From Cellulosimicrobium cellulans (GTDB lineage: Bacteria > Actinomycetota > Actinomycetes > Actinomycetales > Cellulomonadaceae), in the NCBI RefSeq assembly GCF_006539945.1, contig NZ_BJNZ01000014.1, positions 40,186 to 104,185 on the forward strand: a stretch of 64,000 nucleotides of DNA. The letters run 5' to 3'. The notes under the pieces were generated by a model. The model did no database searches. It saw nothing but the letters and a program-made list of their open reading frames with translations, and was not told the DNA's origin. The position numbers and the translations under genes are program-made. Position 1 is the stretch's first letter; the number at the start of each line of letters is the position of its first letter. This document shows positions 23,406-35,397 of the stretch, in pieces.

Positions 23406-24779
23406 GTGAGCACGGAGGACGGCGGCACGGACGAGGTGCGCCCCGTCGCGCCCGGACGCTCCGGCACCTGGCGGTCGGCTGTCGGGTCGCTCCCCGAGGT
23501 CTGGCGCATCGAGGACCGCCGGAACGACGGCTTCTCCGCCGTCACCACGTTCGTCCTCGGGTGGGTCCTCCTCGAGGTGGGCCTCGTGGGGATCGTTCGC
23601 GCACCGTTCGTGGTCGAGCCGGCGGAGCCGTGGTGGCGCGTCGTCCTGCTCGGGGTCGGCTGCCTCCTCATCCTCGTCAAGCGCGCCCACCCGATCCTGG
23701 CGCTCCTCGGGGGTGTGGCCGTCACCGCCGTCGACATCCGGTGGGGCGGGAGCCTCGCGATCACGCTCGTCCTGTGGGACCTGCTCTACGCCGCCGCGCT
23801 GTGGTCGGGGCCACGGGCGCGCGCGTGGCTCTGGGGGGTGGCCGTGACCGTCGCCGTGCTGGGCTCCGTCGCGGCGGGCGAGGCCGCGCGCGACGTGCGC
23901 CAGTTCGTGTACATGGGCCTCCAGCTCGGGGCGGTCCTCCTCGTGCCGATGTGGTGGGCGACCAACGTGCGGACCAAGAGCGAGCTCGCCGAGCTCGCGG
24001 GCGAGCGCGCCGACCTCGCGGCGCGCGAGGCCGAGGCCGCAGCGCGCACGGCCGACCTGGAGCGGCAGCGCGCGAGCGACCTCGAGCGCATCGCCGAGCT
24101 CGACCGGCACGAGGCCGTCCGGGCCGAGCGCGCCGCGATGGCGCGCGACCTGCACGACGTCATCGCGTCGCACCTGTCGACCATCGCGATCCACTCCGGC
24201 GCCGCGCTCGCGCTCCCGCCCGACGCGGCGAAGGACCGGGCAGCGCTCCGGCAGGTGCGCGCGAGCGCCGTCGCGTCGCTGGACGAGATGCGGTCGATGA
24301 TCCTGCTGCTGCGCACGGAGGGTCGGCGCGACGACGCCCCCGACGCCGTCGCCGCGCCGGGTCGGCTCGCGGGCCTCGACGCGCTGCTCGACGCCGCGCG
24401 CGCGGCCACCGCGGTCACGCTCGACGACCCTGACGACGTCGCCGCGTCGGCCCTGCCCGCCGCGGCGGACCAGGCCCTGTTCCGGATCGCGCAGGAGGCC
24501 GTGACCAACGCGCTCAAGCACGCGCCAGGGTCGCCCGTCACCGTACGGCTGGTCCGCGACGGGTCGGCCGTCGTGCTCGAGGTGCACGACGACGGCGCGC
24601 CGGGCTCGGCGTCGCCGGTCGAGTCCCCGCTGAGCGCCGGTACCGGGCTGCTGACCATGCACGAGCGGGCGGACGGCCTCGGCGGGACGTTCGACGCCGG
24701 GCCGACGGCGGCCGGTGGGTGGGTCGTGCGGGCGTGCGTCCCGGTCGCCGAGCGTCCGATCGAGAAGGAGAGCGCGTGA
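23406..24779 (+). CDS. NarL-type sensor histidine kinase
   Basis: 457 residues. The N-terminal half has about six hydrophobic segments without a large extracellular loop, so the signal is probably sensed within the membrane. A coiled linker (LAGERADLAAREAEAA region) precedes the HisKA_3 box MARDLHDVIASHLSTIAIHS with H250 as phosphoacceptor. The HATPase domain has RIAQEAVTNALKHAPGSP (N box) and GTGLLTMHERADGLGG (G box). The GTG start follows TGGGAT by 6 bases. The stop overlaps the response regulator start. Confidence 0.93.
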   Translation: MSTEDGGTDEVRPVAPGRSGTWRSAVGSLPEVWRIEDRRNDGFSAVTTFVLGWVLLEVGLVGIVRAPFVVEPAEPWWRVVLLGVGCLLILVKRAHPILALLGGVAVTAVDIRWGGSLAITLVLWDLLYAAALWSGPRARAWLWGVAVTVAVLGSVAAGEAARDVRQFVYMGLQLGAVLLVPMWWATNVRTKSELAELAGERADLAAREAEAAARTADLERQRASDLERIAELDRHEAVRAERAAMARDLHDVIASHLSTIAIHSGAALALPPDAAKDRAALRQVRASAVASLDEMRSMILLLRTEGRRDDAPDAVAAPGRLAGLDALLDAARAATAVTLDDPDDVAASALPAAADQALFRIAQEAVTNALKHAPGSPVTVRLVRDGSAVVLEVHDDGAPGSASPVESPLSAGTGLLTMHERADGLGGTFDAGPTAAGGWVVRACVPVAERPIEKESA

Positions 24780-25576
24780 CGCCACGACCGGTCCGGGTGC
24801 TGCTGGCCGACGACCACGCCGCGATCCGCGCGGGCCTGCGCCTCCTGCTCGACGCCGCCGACGACGTCGAGGTCGTCGGCGAGGCGTCCGACGGCACCGC
24901 GGCGATCACCAACGCCCGCGCGCTGCGTCCGGACGTCGTGCTCATGGACCTGCGCATGCCCGGCGTGGACGGCATCGAGGCCACGCGCGTCATCACGGGC
25001 GAAGACCTCGCCGACGTGCTCGTGCTCACGACGTTCGACCTCGACGAGTACGTCGACGGCGCGCTCCGCGCGGGCGCCGCGGGCTTCCTCCTCAAGTCCG
25101 CGGAGCCCGCCGCGCTGCTCGACGCCGTCCGCCGCGTCGCCGACGGCGACGGCGTGCTCGCGCCCGAGGTCACCCGACGCCTCCTCGCCGCGTTCGCCCG
25201 CGGCCCGGCCCCCGACGGCGCCCCTCGCCCCGCCTCGACCACCCGCCCGGGCGGGACGGCCGACCCGGCCGCCGTACCGCCGTCGGGCGTGGTCGACGGC
25301 ACCCCGGCACCCGCCACGGGGCTCGCCGGGCAGGGCTCCTGGCCGAGCCGCGAGGCGAGCGGTCCGGGCCGGGACCCACGGCTCGCCGACCTCACGCCCC
25401 GCGAGGTGGACGTGCTCGCGGCGCTCGGCCGCGGCCTGTCCAACCAGGGCATCGCGACGGACCTCTACATCACCGAGGCGACGGCCAAGACCCACGTCTC
25501 GCGCGTGCTCGCCAAGCTCGGCGTCGCGACCCGCATGCAGGCGGCCATCGTCGCCCGCGACACCGGCCTCGCCTGA
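24776..25576 (+). CDS. NarL/FixJ response regulator
   Basis: 266 residues, about 50 longer than usual because of a Pro/Ala/Gly-rich linker (about residues 140-200). The receiver domain has the acidic pair in LLADDHAAIR, phosphoacceptor D58 in VVLMDLRMPGVDGIEA, and the LKSAEP Lys. The LuxR-type DNA-binding domain has LTPREVDVLAALGRGLSNQ and TAKTHVSRVLAKLG. GTG start overlaps the kinase stop (GTGA) with GAAGGAG upstream. Targets unknown; the divergent Sap-family gene is the nearest candidate. Confidence 0.95.
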   Translation: MTPRPVRVLLADDHAAIRAGLRLLLDAADDVEVVGEASDGTAAITNARALRPDVVLMDLRMPGVDGIEATRVITGEDLADVLVLTTFDLDEYVDGALRAGAAGFLLKSAEPAALLDAVRRVADGDGVLAPEVTRRLLAAFARGPAPDGAPRPASTTRPGGTADPAAVPPSGVVDGTPAPATGLAGQGSWPSREASGPGRDPRLADLTPREVDVLAALGRGLSNQGIATDLYITEATAKTHVSRVLAKLGVATRMQAAIVARDTGLA

Positions 25577-25610
25577 CCCGCCCGAGAACCCGGTACCGCA
25601 CGGAGGACCC

Positions 25611-25680
25611 CGTTCTACCTCGCGCAACCACGGCTCTACCTCGGCCAACCACGGCTCTACCTCGCGCGACCGCGGTCCTG
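25611..25680. repeat. Tandem ~21-bp repeat array downstream of the response regulator
   Basis: Units at 25611, 25631 and 25652 follow CGGCTCTACCTCGSSCRACCA, with a degenerate fourth copy running into CCTCCCTCGGCGAGAA. Related to the array at 4071. Lies between convergent genes. Confidence 0.6.
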
Positions 25681-25700
25681 GTCCTCCCTCGGCGAGAAGG

Positions 25701-26294
25701 TCAGCGCGGGAGGTGGCGGGTCGTGCGCTCGAGGTAGGCGTCGGGGTCGAAGTCGTCCATGAGCGCGCTCTGGACGATGAAGCCCTGGCACGCGGCGACG
25801 AACAGCGGCGCCTGCTCGGCGCCGAGCTCGGCCGCGCGTGCGGGGTCGAGGCCGTGGGCGTGCTCGTGCCACGCGGCGACGTAGGCCGCGAACACCGAGC
25901 GCAGGCGGGCGAGGACGGTCGAGGCGAGCTCGAGGATGCGGGGGTCGGTCACGGCCTCGCCCCAGACCTGGAGCAGGATCGCGGTGCTGCCGATCTCGCG
26001 CACCACCCCGTGCATGAGGACCGCGACCAGGTCGGACGGCGGTGGGAGCGGGTCGCGCTCGGCGAGCCGTTCGACGTCGGCGATGCGCCCGCCGACGATC
26101 CTGCCCGCGACGTCGTGGACGATCGCCATCTTGGAGTCGTAGTACCCGTAGATCGCCCCGGCGGACAGCCCGGACTCGGCGATGATCTCCGCCATCGAGG
26201 TGGCGGCGAAGCCCTTGCGGCGGAACACGCGCAGGGCTGCGGCGGCGATGTCGTCGCGCCGCTGCGCTCGGTACTCGTCACTCACGCGGGGCAT
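25701..26294 (-). CDS. TetR/AcrR family regulator
   Basis: 197 residues, standard length. The N-terminal helix-turn-helix has AAAALRVFRRKGFAATSMAE and SGLSAGAIYGYYDSKMAI. The rest is an all-helical ligand domain. The ATG lies 6 bases after TAGGGT (26306-26301), so the message is probably leaderless, and a perfect palindrome GAACGATCGTTC lies in its -10/-35 spacer. It is divergent from a membrane-protein gene that has a similar palindrome in its leader. Probable autorepressor and repressor of that gene. Confidence 0.92.
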   Translation of the reverse strand: MPRVSDEYRAQRRDDIAAAALRVFRRKGFAATSMAEIIAESGLSAGAIYGYYDSKMAIVHDVAGRIVGGRIADVERLAERDPLPPPSDLVAVLMHGVVREIGSTAILLQVWGEAVTDPRILELASTVLARLRSVFAAYVAAWHEHAHGLDPARAAELGAEQAPLFVAACQGFIVQSALMDDFDPDAYLERTTRHLPR

Positions 26295-26300
26295 CCGCCC

Positions 26301-26372
26301 ACCCTAAACCGAACGATCGTTCTTGACAGGAGGCGACGGGCAGGTCGACCCTATAGAGAACGAACATTCGTT
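26301..26372. promoter_or_regulatory. Divergent promoter region with two AACGA/TCGTT operators
   Basis: GAACGATCGTTC (26311-26322) is a perfect 12-mer palindrome between CTGTCA and TAGGGT of the minus-strand promoter (17-base spacer). AACGAA-CA-TTCGTT (26359-26372) is a second perfect palindrome just after TATAGA (26352-26357) on the plus strand. The shared AACGA half-site is the usual form of TetR operators. Confidence 0.78.
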
Positions 26373-26389
26373 TTACGAGAGGTCTCCCC

Positions 26390-27457
26390 ATGAGCTCCGC
26401 CGCCGCTCCGCACACGCACTGGCCGCGCGTCGTGACGACCGCCGTCGGGCTCGTCGCCCTCGTCGCGGTCGTCGTCCTCGCGTTCCTCTGGCCCTCCGTC
26501 ACCGCCGAGCCGAGGGACCTCCCGGTCGCGGCCGCGGGCGACCCCGCCGTCGTCGCCCAGGTGCAGGCGGCGCTGGACCAGAACGCCGAGGGCGCGATCG
26601 AGCTCGTCACCGTCGCCGACCGTGACGCGGCCGTCGACCTCGTCGAGTCACGCGACGCGTACGGCGCGCTCGTCCTCGGGCAGCAGCCCGAGGTCCTCAC
26701 CGCCTCGGCGGCGAGCCCCGCCGTCGCGCAGCTCCTCGCCGGTCTCCAGCCCGCGCTCCAGGCCCAGGTCTCCGCCGCCGCGACCGCGCAGGGCGTGCCC
26801 GCCGAGGCGGTCCCGACCGTGGCGGTGACCGACGTCGTCCCGCTCTCCGCCGACGACCCGCGCGGCTCCACGCTCGCCGCGGCGTCGTTCCCGCTCGTGC
26901 TCGGCGGCATGGTCGGCGGCATCGCGATCTCGCTCGCCGTCGTCGGGGTGTGGCGGCGCGTCGCGGCGCTCGGGGTCTACTCGGTGATCGGCGGGCTCGC
27001 GATCGCGGGGATCCTGCACGGCATCGGCGGGCTGCACGGCGCGTACCTCGCCGACTCGCTCGCCGTCGCGCTCACGCTGCTCGGCATCGGCAGCACGATC
27101 GTCGGCGCCGTCGCGGTGCTCGGCCGCCCCGGCATCGCCGTGGGCCCGGTCCTGTTCCTGCTCGTCGCGAACCCGCTCTCGGCGTCCGCGATGCCGGTCG
27201 AGTTCCTGCTCAGCCCGTGGGGCGCCGTCGGGCAGTGGTTCCCGCCGGGCGCGTCCGCGACCCTCCTGCGCGACCTGTCCTACTTCCCCGCCGCGGACAC
27301 GACCTTCCCCTGGCTCGTGCTCACCGGGTGGGCCGTGCTCGGGCTCCTGCTCTCGCTCGTCGGTCACTTCCGCGACCGCGGCGCGGCGACCGCCGCCGCA
27401 CTGCGCGAGGCGGACGGCGTCGCACCCGCGGCCGAGCCCGTCGGCTCCGCGCGCTGA
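26390..27457 (+). CDS. ABC-2/YhgE-like membrane protein
   Basis: 355 residues. One membrane segment near the N terminus (about 15-35), an extracytoplasmic domain of about 125 residues rich in Ala, Val, Asp and Gln, then five hydrophobic segments (from LVLGGMVGGIAISLAVVGVW on). This 1+5 layout is that of ABC-2 type and YhgE/Pip-like permeases. No ATPase gene is nearby. GAGAGG lies about 9 bases before the ATG. Expression is probably controlled by the divergent TetR. Function not identified; membrane or drug efflux is a guess. Confidence 0.78.
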   Translation: MSSAAAPHTHWPRVVTTAVGLVALVAVVVLAFLWPSVTAEPRDLPVAAAGDPAVVAQVQAALDQNAEGAIELVTVADRDAAVDLVESRDAYGALVLGQQPEVLTASAASPAVAQLLAGLQPALQAQVSAAATAQGVPAEAVPTVAVTDVVPLSADDPRGSTLAAASFPLVLGGMVGGIAISLAVVGVWRRVAALGVYSVIGGLAIAGILHGIGGLHGAYLADSLAVALTLLGIGSTIVGAVAVLGRPGIAVGPVLFLLVANPLSASAMPVEFLLSPWGAVGQWFPPGASATLLRDLSYFPAADTTFPWLVLTGWAVLGLLLSLVGHFRDRGAATAAALREADGVAPAAEPVGSAR

Positions 27458-27490
27458 CCGAGCGCGGCGCGCCGACTCCGGCCCGAGCCG

Positions 27491-28387
27491 TCAGGCCGGG
27501 ACGAGGTCCGGGCTCTGCACGACGAGCGCGGCGTGCCGGGCGCCCGCCGTCATCGCCTCCTCGACGCCCGCGCCCCGCAGGTGCGCGTCGAGGAAGCCCG
27601 CGAAGAAGCCGTCGCCCGCACCGTTCGTGTCGACGACCTGCGGCACGTGATCCGCGGGCACCTCGACGAAACCTCCCTCGGGCGTGAGCGCGACGGCGCC
27701 GTGCGACCCGTGCGTGCACACCACGAGCCGCGCGCCCGCGTCGACCCGCGCGGACATGAAGCCGCGCCAGTCCTCGAGGCGGTCCCCGCTGAGGAACACG
27801 TGCGTCCCCGCGTCGACCCACGGCCGGTGGAACGCGGACTCGCCGTCGTAGTCGTGCAGGTCGACCCAGACCTCGCGCCCCCGGGACACGGCGAGGTCCA
27901 GCACGGGCAGCGCGGGGACCGCGAGGTCGACGACGACGGCCCGCGCCGCGTCGAGCGCCGCGACGGCGGCGTCCCACGACGGGCCCTGGGCCGGGACCTC
28001 GCCGGGGGCGCGCAGGTAGACCGAGACGCGCCCGCCGTCGTCGTCCATGAGGTTGAGGTGGCTCTCGGTGCACCCGTCGGGCGAGGGCTCCGCGAGCACC
28101 TGGACGCCCGCGCCCTCGAGCACGGACCGGACGCGCGCGCCGTCGTCGTCCGCCCCGAGGACGGTGCGCAGCAGCACCGCCCGGCCGAGCCGCGCGAGGT
28201 TGAGCGCCTTGCCCGCCGACGTCCCACCCACCGTGGCGCGGTGCGACCGGGCGAAGACGGTGTGCGGCGTGGGCGCGGGCAGCTCGTCGAGCTGGACGAG
28301 GAGGTTCCACGACGCCGGTCCGGCGACGAGGACCTCGGTCCCGGCGGGGTCGGGCAGCGCGGTGGACGGGTGCGTGGCGTCGGTCAC
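27491..28387 (-). CDS. PfkB-family carbohydrate kinase
   Basis: 298 residues of the ribokinase/PfkB fold. Substrate-binding GGTSAGKALNLARLG is near residue 55 and the catalytic DTNGAGDGFFAGFL, with the anion hole and base Asp, near residue 255. A likely sugar or nucleoside kinase; the exact substrate cannot be told. GTG 28387 lies 7 bases after TAGGGT (28400-28395), suggesting a leaderless message. Another in-frame GTG at 28396 overlaps that box and is less likely. Confidence 0.9.
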   Translation of the reverse strand: MTDATHPSTALPDPAGTEVLVAGPASWNLLVQLDELPAPTPHTVFARSHRATVGGTSAGKALNLARLGRAVLLRTVLGADDDGARVRSVLEGAGVQVLAEPSPDGCTESHLNLMDDDGGRVSVYLRAPGEVPAQGPSWDAAVAALDAARAVVVDLAVPALPVLDLAVSRGREVWVDLHDYDGESAFHRPWVDAGTHVFLSGDRLEDWRGFMSARVDAGARLVVCTHGSHGAVALTPEGGFVEVPADHVPQVVDTNGAGDGFFAGFLDAHLRGAGVEEAMTAGARHAALVVQSPDLVPA

Positions 28388-28407
28388 GTCGCGCACCCTA
28401 TCCCCGG

Positions 28408-29073
28408 TCAGTCGGTGACCGTGATGCCGAGGCTGTGCGCGAACGTCGCGGCGAGGCGCGCGAGCTGGGTCGAGTCGATCGTCGAGCCCCGCAGCGACTC
28501 GATGCCGCTCAGCTCGTCGATCTCGGCGCCCCGCAGGTCGACGTGCGCCAGCGTGGAGGCCTGGACGTCGAGCCTGCGGACGCGCGTGCCCTCGAACGCC
28601 ACGCGCAGCGCGTCCGCCGCGACGAGGTCCAGCTCGTCGATCGTGCAGTCGGTGAACATCACGTCGCGCAGGGTCGCGCCCCGCAGGTTGACGAACCCGA
28701 GCTTGCAGCCGACGAACCGGACCCCCGCCCACGACGACTCGTAGAGCTCGGCGGACCCGAGGCGTGCGCCGCGCACCTCGACCTCGCGCCACCGGCCGCG
28801 CGTCCCGCGCAGCACGGGCACGTCCAGACGGTCGAGCACGACCTCCGTGAGCGTGACGGCGCCGAGGTCGGCCGCGTCGGCGCGCACCTGGTCGAGCCGC
28901 GTCGAGAACACGCTCGCGCCGTGCAGGTCGAGCCGGTCGAGGCGGAGGTCGACGAGCTCGAACCCCTCGAGGTCGGCCTCCGCCTCGAGGTCGTACGCGT
29001 CGCCGCGCTGGAGGTCGTCCAGCACGACGGGGTCGATCACGGGCGGCTCGGTCGTCGGCTTCTGGGGAGGCAC
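28408..29073 (-). CDS. Pentapeptide-repeat-like protein
   Basis: 221 residues. From about residue 35 on, the sequence follows a loose five-residue rhythm with Leu, Val or Phe in the centre (for example FELVDLRLDRLDLHGAS and LGFVNLRGATLRDVMF), as in right-handed quadrilateral beta-helices of pentapeptide-repeat proteins. Function of such proteins is often unknown; some mimic DNA and protect gyrase. I chose GTG 29073, which is 7 bases after TAGGCT (29086-29081); the ATG at 29097 would lie upstream of that -10 box and has no ribosome binding site. Confidence 0.8.
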   Translation of the reverse strand: MPPQKPTTEPPVIDPVVLDDLQRGDAYDLEAEADLEGFELVDLRLDRLDLHGASVFSTRLDQVRADAADLGAVTLTEVVLDRLDVPVLRGTRGRWREVEVRGARLGSAELYESSWAGVRFVGCKLGFVNLRGATLRDVMFTDCTIDELDLVAADALRVAFEGTRVRRLDVQASTLAHVDLRGAEIDELSGIESLRGSTIDSTQLARLAATFAHSLGITVTD

Positions 29074-29110
29074 GCCCCCGAGCCTAGGCCCCGCCATCGA
29101 CGCCGAACGA

Positions 29111-29164
29111 TGCGTTCCCGTTCGAGTGATGCGCTCCGGGACGCATCACTCGGACGGGAACGCA
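29111..29164. terminator. 23-bp stem-loop after the MFS gene
   Basis: Arms 29111-29133 and 29142-29164 pair with one mismatch around an 8-base loop. It lies between two minus-strand genes (MFS ending 29200, pentapeptide protein starting 29073) and upstream of the latter's promoter. No T tract. Confidence 0.72.
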
Positions 29165-29199
29165 TCACTGGACGGGCGCTGTCTCGGGGACGGCGGCCC

Positions 29200-30519
29200 T
29201 CAGGGCTCGGGGTGGAGGGCGTCGTAGCGCCAGAACTTCCGTTGCGACCGCAGGACGAGCCACAGCACGACGACGCACGCCACGCCCCCGGCGACGGCGG
29301 CCCACGCCTCGCCGACCCACGTCGCCTGGGCGCCGAGCACGAGCTCGCCGAGGCGCGGGCCGCCCGCGACGACGACGATGAACACGCCCTGGAGGCGGCC
29401 GCGCATGTCGTCGGGCGTCGCGGTCTGGAGGATGGTCTGGCGGAACACGGCGCTCACCGCGTCGGACGCGCCCGCGAGCGCCAGCGCGACGCTCGCCGCG
29501 ACCACGCCGCCCACGAGGACCGTCGTCGGCGTCGTCGCCCCGACCCCGACCAGCACGAGCCCGAACAGCACGATCGACAGCCCGTACGCGGTGACCGCCC
29601 AGACGATGACGCGGCCCTGCCAGCGCACGCGCGACAGCCCGCCGGAGAACACCCCGGCCAGCACGGCGCCGACCGCGAACGCCGCGGTGAGGACGCCCGT
29701 GGTCGCCTCGCCGCCGCCGAGGAACACGACGCCCGCGGCGGGCAGCAGCACGCGCGGCGACGCGAGCACCATCGCGGCGAGGTCGACGAGGAAGGTCGTG
29801 CGGACGTTGGGCTGGGTCGCGAGGTACCGCAGGCCGTCGACGACGGAGCGCCAGCCCACGATCCGGCGTCGCCGCCCCGCGGGCGCGGCCTGCGGGGTGT
29901 CGTCGCCGGTGAGGGGCGGGATGTCGGGCAGCCGCCACACCGCCCACAGGGCGGCCGTGAAGAGCACGGCGTCGATCGTGTACGCGAGCTGGTAGCCCCA
30001 CAGCGCGACGAGGAACGCGCCGCCCAGCGGGCCGACGGTGAGCGCGACGTTCCACGCGATCGTCTGGAGCGCGTTGGCCGCGGGCAGGAGACGGGGCTCG
30101 ACGAGGCGCGGGATGATCGCCGACCGCGCCGGGTTGTTGATGGCGAACGCCGCGGACTGCGCGGCGACGAGCGCGTAGAGCACGCCCACCGAGTTCAGGT
30201 GCAGCCACGCCTGGACCGCGATGAGCGCGGTGACGACCCACAGGGCGGTCGATGCCGCGAGCGCGACCTTGCGCCGGTCGTACGCGTCGACGAGGGCGCC
30301 GCCGTAGAGCCCGAGCACGACGAGGGGCACGAGGGCGCAGAGCCCGAGCACGCCGACCGCGAGCGACGATCCCGTGAGCGCGTAGACCTGGAGGCCGACG
30401 GCGACGACGGTGAGCTGCGAGCCGAGGTTCGAGATCCCCAGGCCCCACCACAGCCGACGGAACGGCGGGGAGGTGCGCAGCGGCGTCGTGTCGGCGAGGA
30501 GACCGTTGACGCGAGCCAC
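29200..30519 (-). CDS. MFS transporter of the EntS-like exporter group
   Basis: 439 residues, about 12 hydrophobic segments. PPFRRLWWGLGISNLGSQL at the N terminus and GLYGGALVDAYDRRKV (motif A) match the MFS_3/EntS-like branch that exports siderophores and drugs. DDMRGRLQGVFIVV in the C-terminal half repeats the motif A position. Substrate unknown. The GTG start lies 8 bases after TAGGCT (30533-30528). Confidence 0.9.
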   Translation of the reverse strand: MARVNGLLADTTPLRTSPPFRRLWWGLGISNLGSQLTVVAVGLQVYALTGSSLAVGVLGLCALVPLVVLGLYGGALVDAYDRRKVALAASTALWVVTALIAVQAWLHLNSVGVLYALVAAQSAAFAINNPARSAIIPRLVEPRLLPAANALQTIAWNVALTVGPLGGAFLVALWGYQLAYTIDAVLFTAALWAVWRLPDIPPLTGDDTPQAAPAGRRRRIVGWRSVVDGLRYLATQPNVRTTFLVDLAAMVLASPRVLLPAAGVVFLGGGEATTGVLTAAFAVGAVLAGVFSGGLSRVRWQGRVIVWAVTAYGLSIVLFGLVLVGVGATTPTTVLVGGVVAASVALALAGASDAVSAVFRQTILQTATPDDMRGRLQGVFIVVVAGGPRLGELVLGAQATWVGEAWAAVAGGVACVVVLWLVLRSQRKFWRYDALHPEP

Positions 30520-30547
30520 GATCGCCGAGCCTACGTCAGCACGAGGG

Positions 30548-31513
30548 TCAGTCCGCCCCGGCGGTCTCGGCGGCGCTCCGGTCCACCGCGCCGTCCCGCG
30601 CGTCCTCCTCGCCCCAGGCGTCGGCGTGGCGGTGCGGGTGCCCGGGCGGCGGCTCGTAGCCCGGGTGCGGCCCGGGCGTGAGGTAGGTGCGCGCGAAGAA
30701 CAGGGAGGCCGCGAGGTCCTCGCGGCGCTCGGCCGCGGTCCGGGCGCGGCGCGTCGAGATCTCGACGACCACGTCGCCGGACCAGTCGCGCTGCACGAGC
30801 TCGGTGAGCACCTTGTCGCACGGCTGGTCGCCCCGGCCCGGGACGAGGTGCTCGTCCGTGATCGACGACGACCCGTCGGCGAGGTGCACGTGCGCGAGGC
30901 GCCCGTCGAACACGTCGAGCAGCGCGAGCGCGTCCTGCTGCGCGACGGCGGCGTGCGACAGGTCGAGCGTCACGTGCTCGTAGCCGTGCTCCGACGGGTC
31001 CCAGCCCGGCAGGTAGGCCTGCATCTCGCGCTTGCGGCTGCGCCAGGGGTACATGTTCTCGACCGCGATGGTCACGCCCTCGGTCTCGTCGAGCTCGCCG
31101 ACGAGGTCCTCGAACTCGCGCGCGTACCGGTACTGCCACCGGAACGGCGGGTGCACGACGACGGTGCCCGCCCCGACGTCCTGCGCGAGCTCGACCGTGC
31201 GCCGGAGCTTGGGCCCGGGCGCGCGCCCCCACACGCGCTGGCTCACGAGGAGCGTGGGCGCGTGGATGCTGCGGACGGGGACGTCGTGCGCGGCGGAGAG
31301 CCGCCGGAGCGCCGCGGCGTCCTGGGTCGTCTCGTCGGACCACACCATGACCTCGACGCCGTCGTACCCGAGGTCGGCCGCCGCCTCGAAGGCGTACGGG
31401 GCCTTGCGCGGGTAGACGCTGGCCGTCGAGAGCGTGACGTGGATGCGCTGCGCCTCCCCGGGGGCTGGGGACGCCTCGGGGGACGCCGCGCTCGGCGTCG
31501 GTGCGTCGGACAT
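30548..31513 (-). CDS. Sugar phosphate isomerase/epimerase (AP endonuclease 2-like TIM barrel)
   Basis: 321 residues. TIM-barrel strands with metal ligands appear in the order GYDGVEVMV, SIHAPTLL, VVVHPPFRW, IAVENMYPW, TLDLSHAAV, HVHLADGS and VVVEIS, the pattern of the xylose-isomerase-like/IolE family. The substrate is probably a sugar or inositol derivative. The C terminus carries a His/Pro/Asp-rich tail. The ATG lies 7 bases after TAGGGT (31526-31521). It is divergent from the PPDK regulator gene. Confidence 0.87.
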   Translation of the reverse strand: MSDAPTPSAASPEASPAPGEAQRIHVTLSTASVYPRKAPYAFEAAADLGYDGVEVMVWSDETTQDAAALRRLSAAHDVPVRSIHAPTLLVSQRVWGRAPGPKLRRTVELAQDVGAGTVVVHPPFRWQYRYAREFEDLVGELDETEGVTIAVENMYPWRSRKREMQAYLPGWDPSEHGYEHVTLDLSHAAVAQQDALALLDVFDGRLAHVHLADGSSSITDEHLVPGRGDQPCDKVLTELVQRDWSGDVVVEISTRRARTAAERREDLAASLFFARTYLTPGPHPGYEPPPGHPHRHADAWGEEDARDGAVDRSAAETAGAD

Positions 31514-31600
31514 GCCGGTCACCCTAGACCCGTCGGCTGTGTCCCACACCCAGCGGGCGCTCGGCTGGGGAGAACCGGTGGGGCGCCCTAGCCTGGGGTC

Positions 31601-32577
31601 ATGGCGGCGACGGCGCGCGTCATCGACATCCACGTGGTCGCGGACTCGACGGGAGACACCGGGACCCGCGTCGCGCGCGCCACGCAGGCGCAGTTCCCCG
31701 GGCAGCAGGTCCGGGTCGTGCGGCACCCGCGGCTGCACAGCCCGCAGGGCGTGGACGACGTCGTCGCGCAGCTCCGCGCCGACCCCGCCGCGGCCGTGGT
31801 GTTCTGCACCGTCGTCGACGACGCGCTGCGGACGCGCGTGCTCGACGCGTGCGCAGCGCTCGACGTCCCGTGCGCCGACCTGCTGGCCCCCGCGCTCGAC
31901 GCGTTCACCGCGCGCACGGGGGCGCAGCCGGCGCGCGTCGTGCAGCCGGTCGGGCTCGCCGCGGACTACTTCGACCGCATCCACGCGATGGAGTTCGCGG
32001 TCGCGAACGACGACGGCCACCTCACCGACGGTCTCGACGAGGCGCAGGTCGTGCTCGTCGGGGCGTCGCGGACGGGCAAGACCCCGCTGTCGATGTACCT
32101 CGGCTACCTCGGCTACCCCACCGCGAACATCCCGCTCGTCCCGGGCGTCGCACCGCCGCGGGAGCTGTTCGAGGCGGAGCGCTGGAAGGTCGTGGGCCTG
32201 ACCATCGACCCCGAGCGGCTGCTCGAGATCCGGCAGCGCCGCGTGCACGCGATGGGTGCCGCCGGCCTCGGGAGCCGGCGGGGCACGGCGCTCGGCGGGT
32301 ACGCCGACCTCGCGCGCATCCACGACGAGCTCGACGAGGTCGCGCGCCTCCAGCGGCGCCTCGGCTGCCCCGTCCTCGACACCACGACGCTCGCGCTGGA
32401 GGAGGCCGCGGGGCGGGTCGTCGAGCTGGTGACCGCGCGTCGTCGTTCCCTCGCACCCGACGGCGCGGACCGACCCCCGGGCGACGACCTCGCCCGGGCG
32501 ACCCCGCAGACCCGACCGGCGGACCGCCGTCGGGCAGGACCCCGCGCGGCCACCGCCGCCGACCACGAGGAGCAGCC

Positions 32578-32581
<4 letters not shown>
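31601..32581 (+). CDS. Pyruvate, phosphate dikinase regulatory protein (PDRP, DUF299)
   Basis: 326 residues. Bifunctional serine/threonine kinase and phosphorylase that switches PPDK off and on by modifying the Thr next to its catalytic His. Family marks: VVADSTGDTGTRVARA at the N terminus and the P-loop-like GASRTGKTPLSMYLGYLGY (about residues 149-167), followed by NIPLVPGV. The C-terminal ~50 residues are disordered (Arg/Ala/Pro). The ATG lies 6 bases after TAGCCT (31589-31594). The stop overlaps the PPDK start as ATGA, so enzyme and regulator are made together. Confidence 0.95.
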
Positions 32582-35319
<2,738 letters not shown>

Positions 35320-35397
35320 CGCCTGCGGCGGCGGGAGCTGGTCGACGGCGCGCGGACCGGAGGCCCTCGGACCCTCGCCTTGTGGGCGCCGATCCCC

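Noticed and set aside
26390..27457. Possible ABC exporter operon around the membrane protein at 26390
   Set aside because: No ATP-binding subunit gene lies on either side, so a full ABC transporter cannot be claimed.
29073..29097. ATG 29097 as start of the pentapeptide-like gene
   Set aside because: Lies upstream of the probable -10 box TAGGCT and has no Shine-Dalgarno sequence; GTG 29073 fits better.
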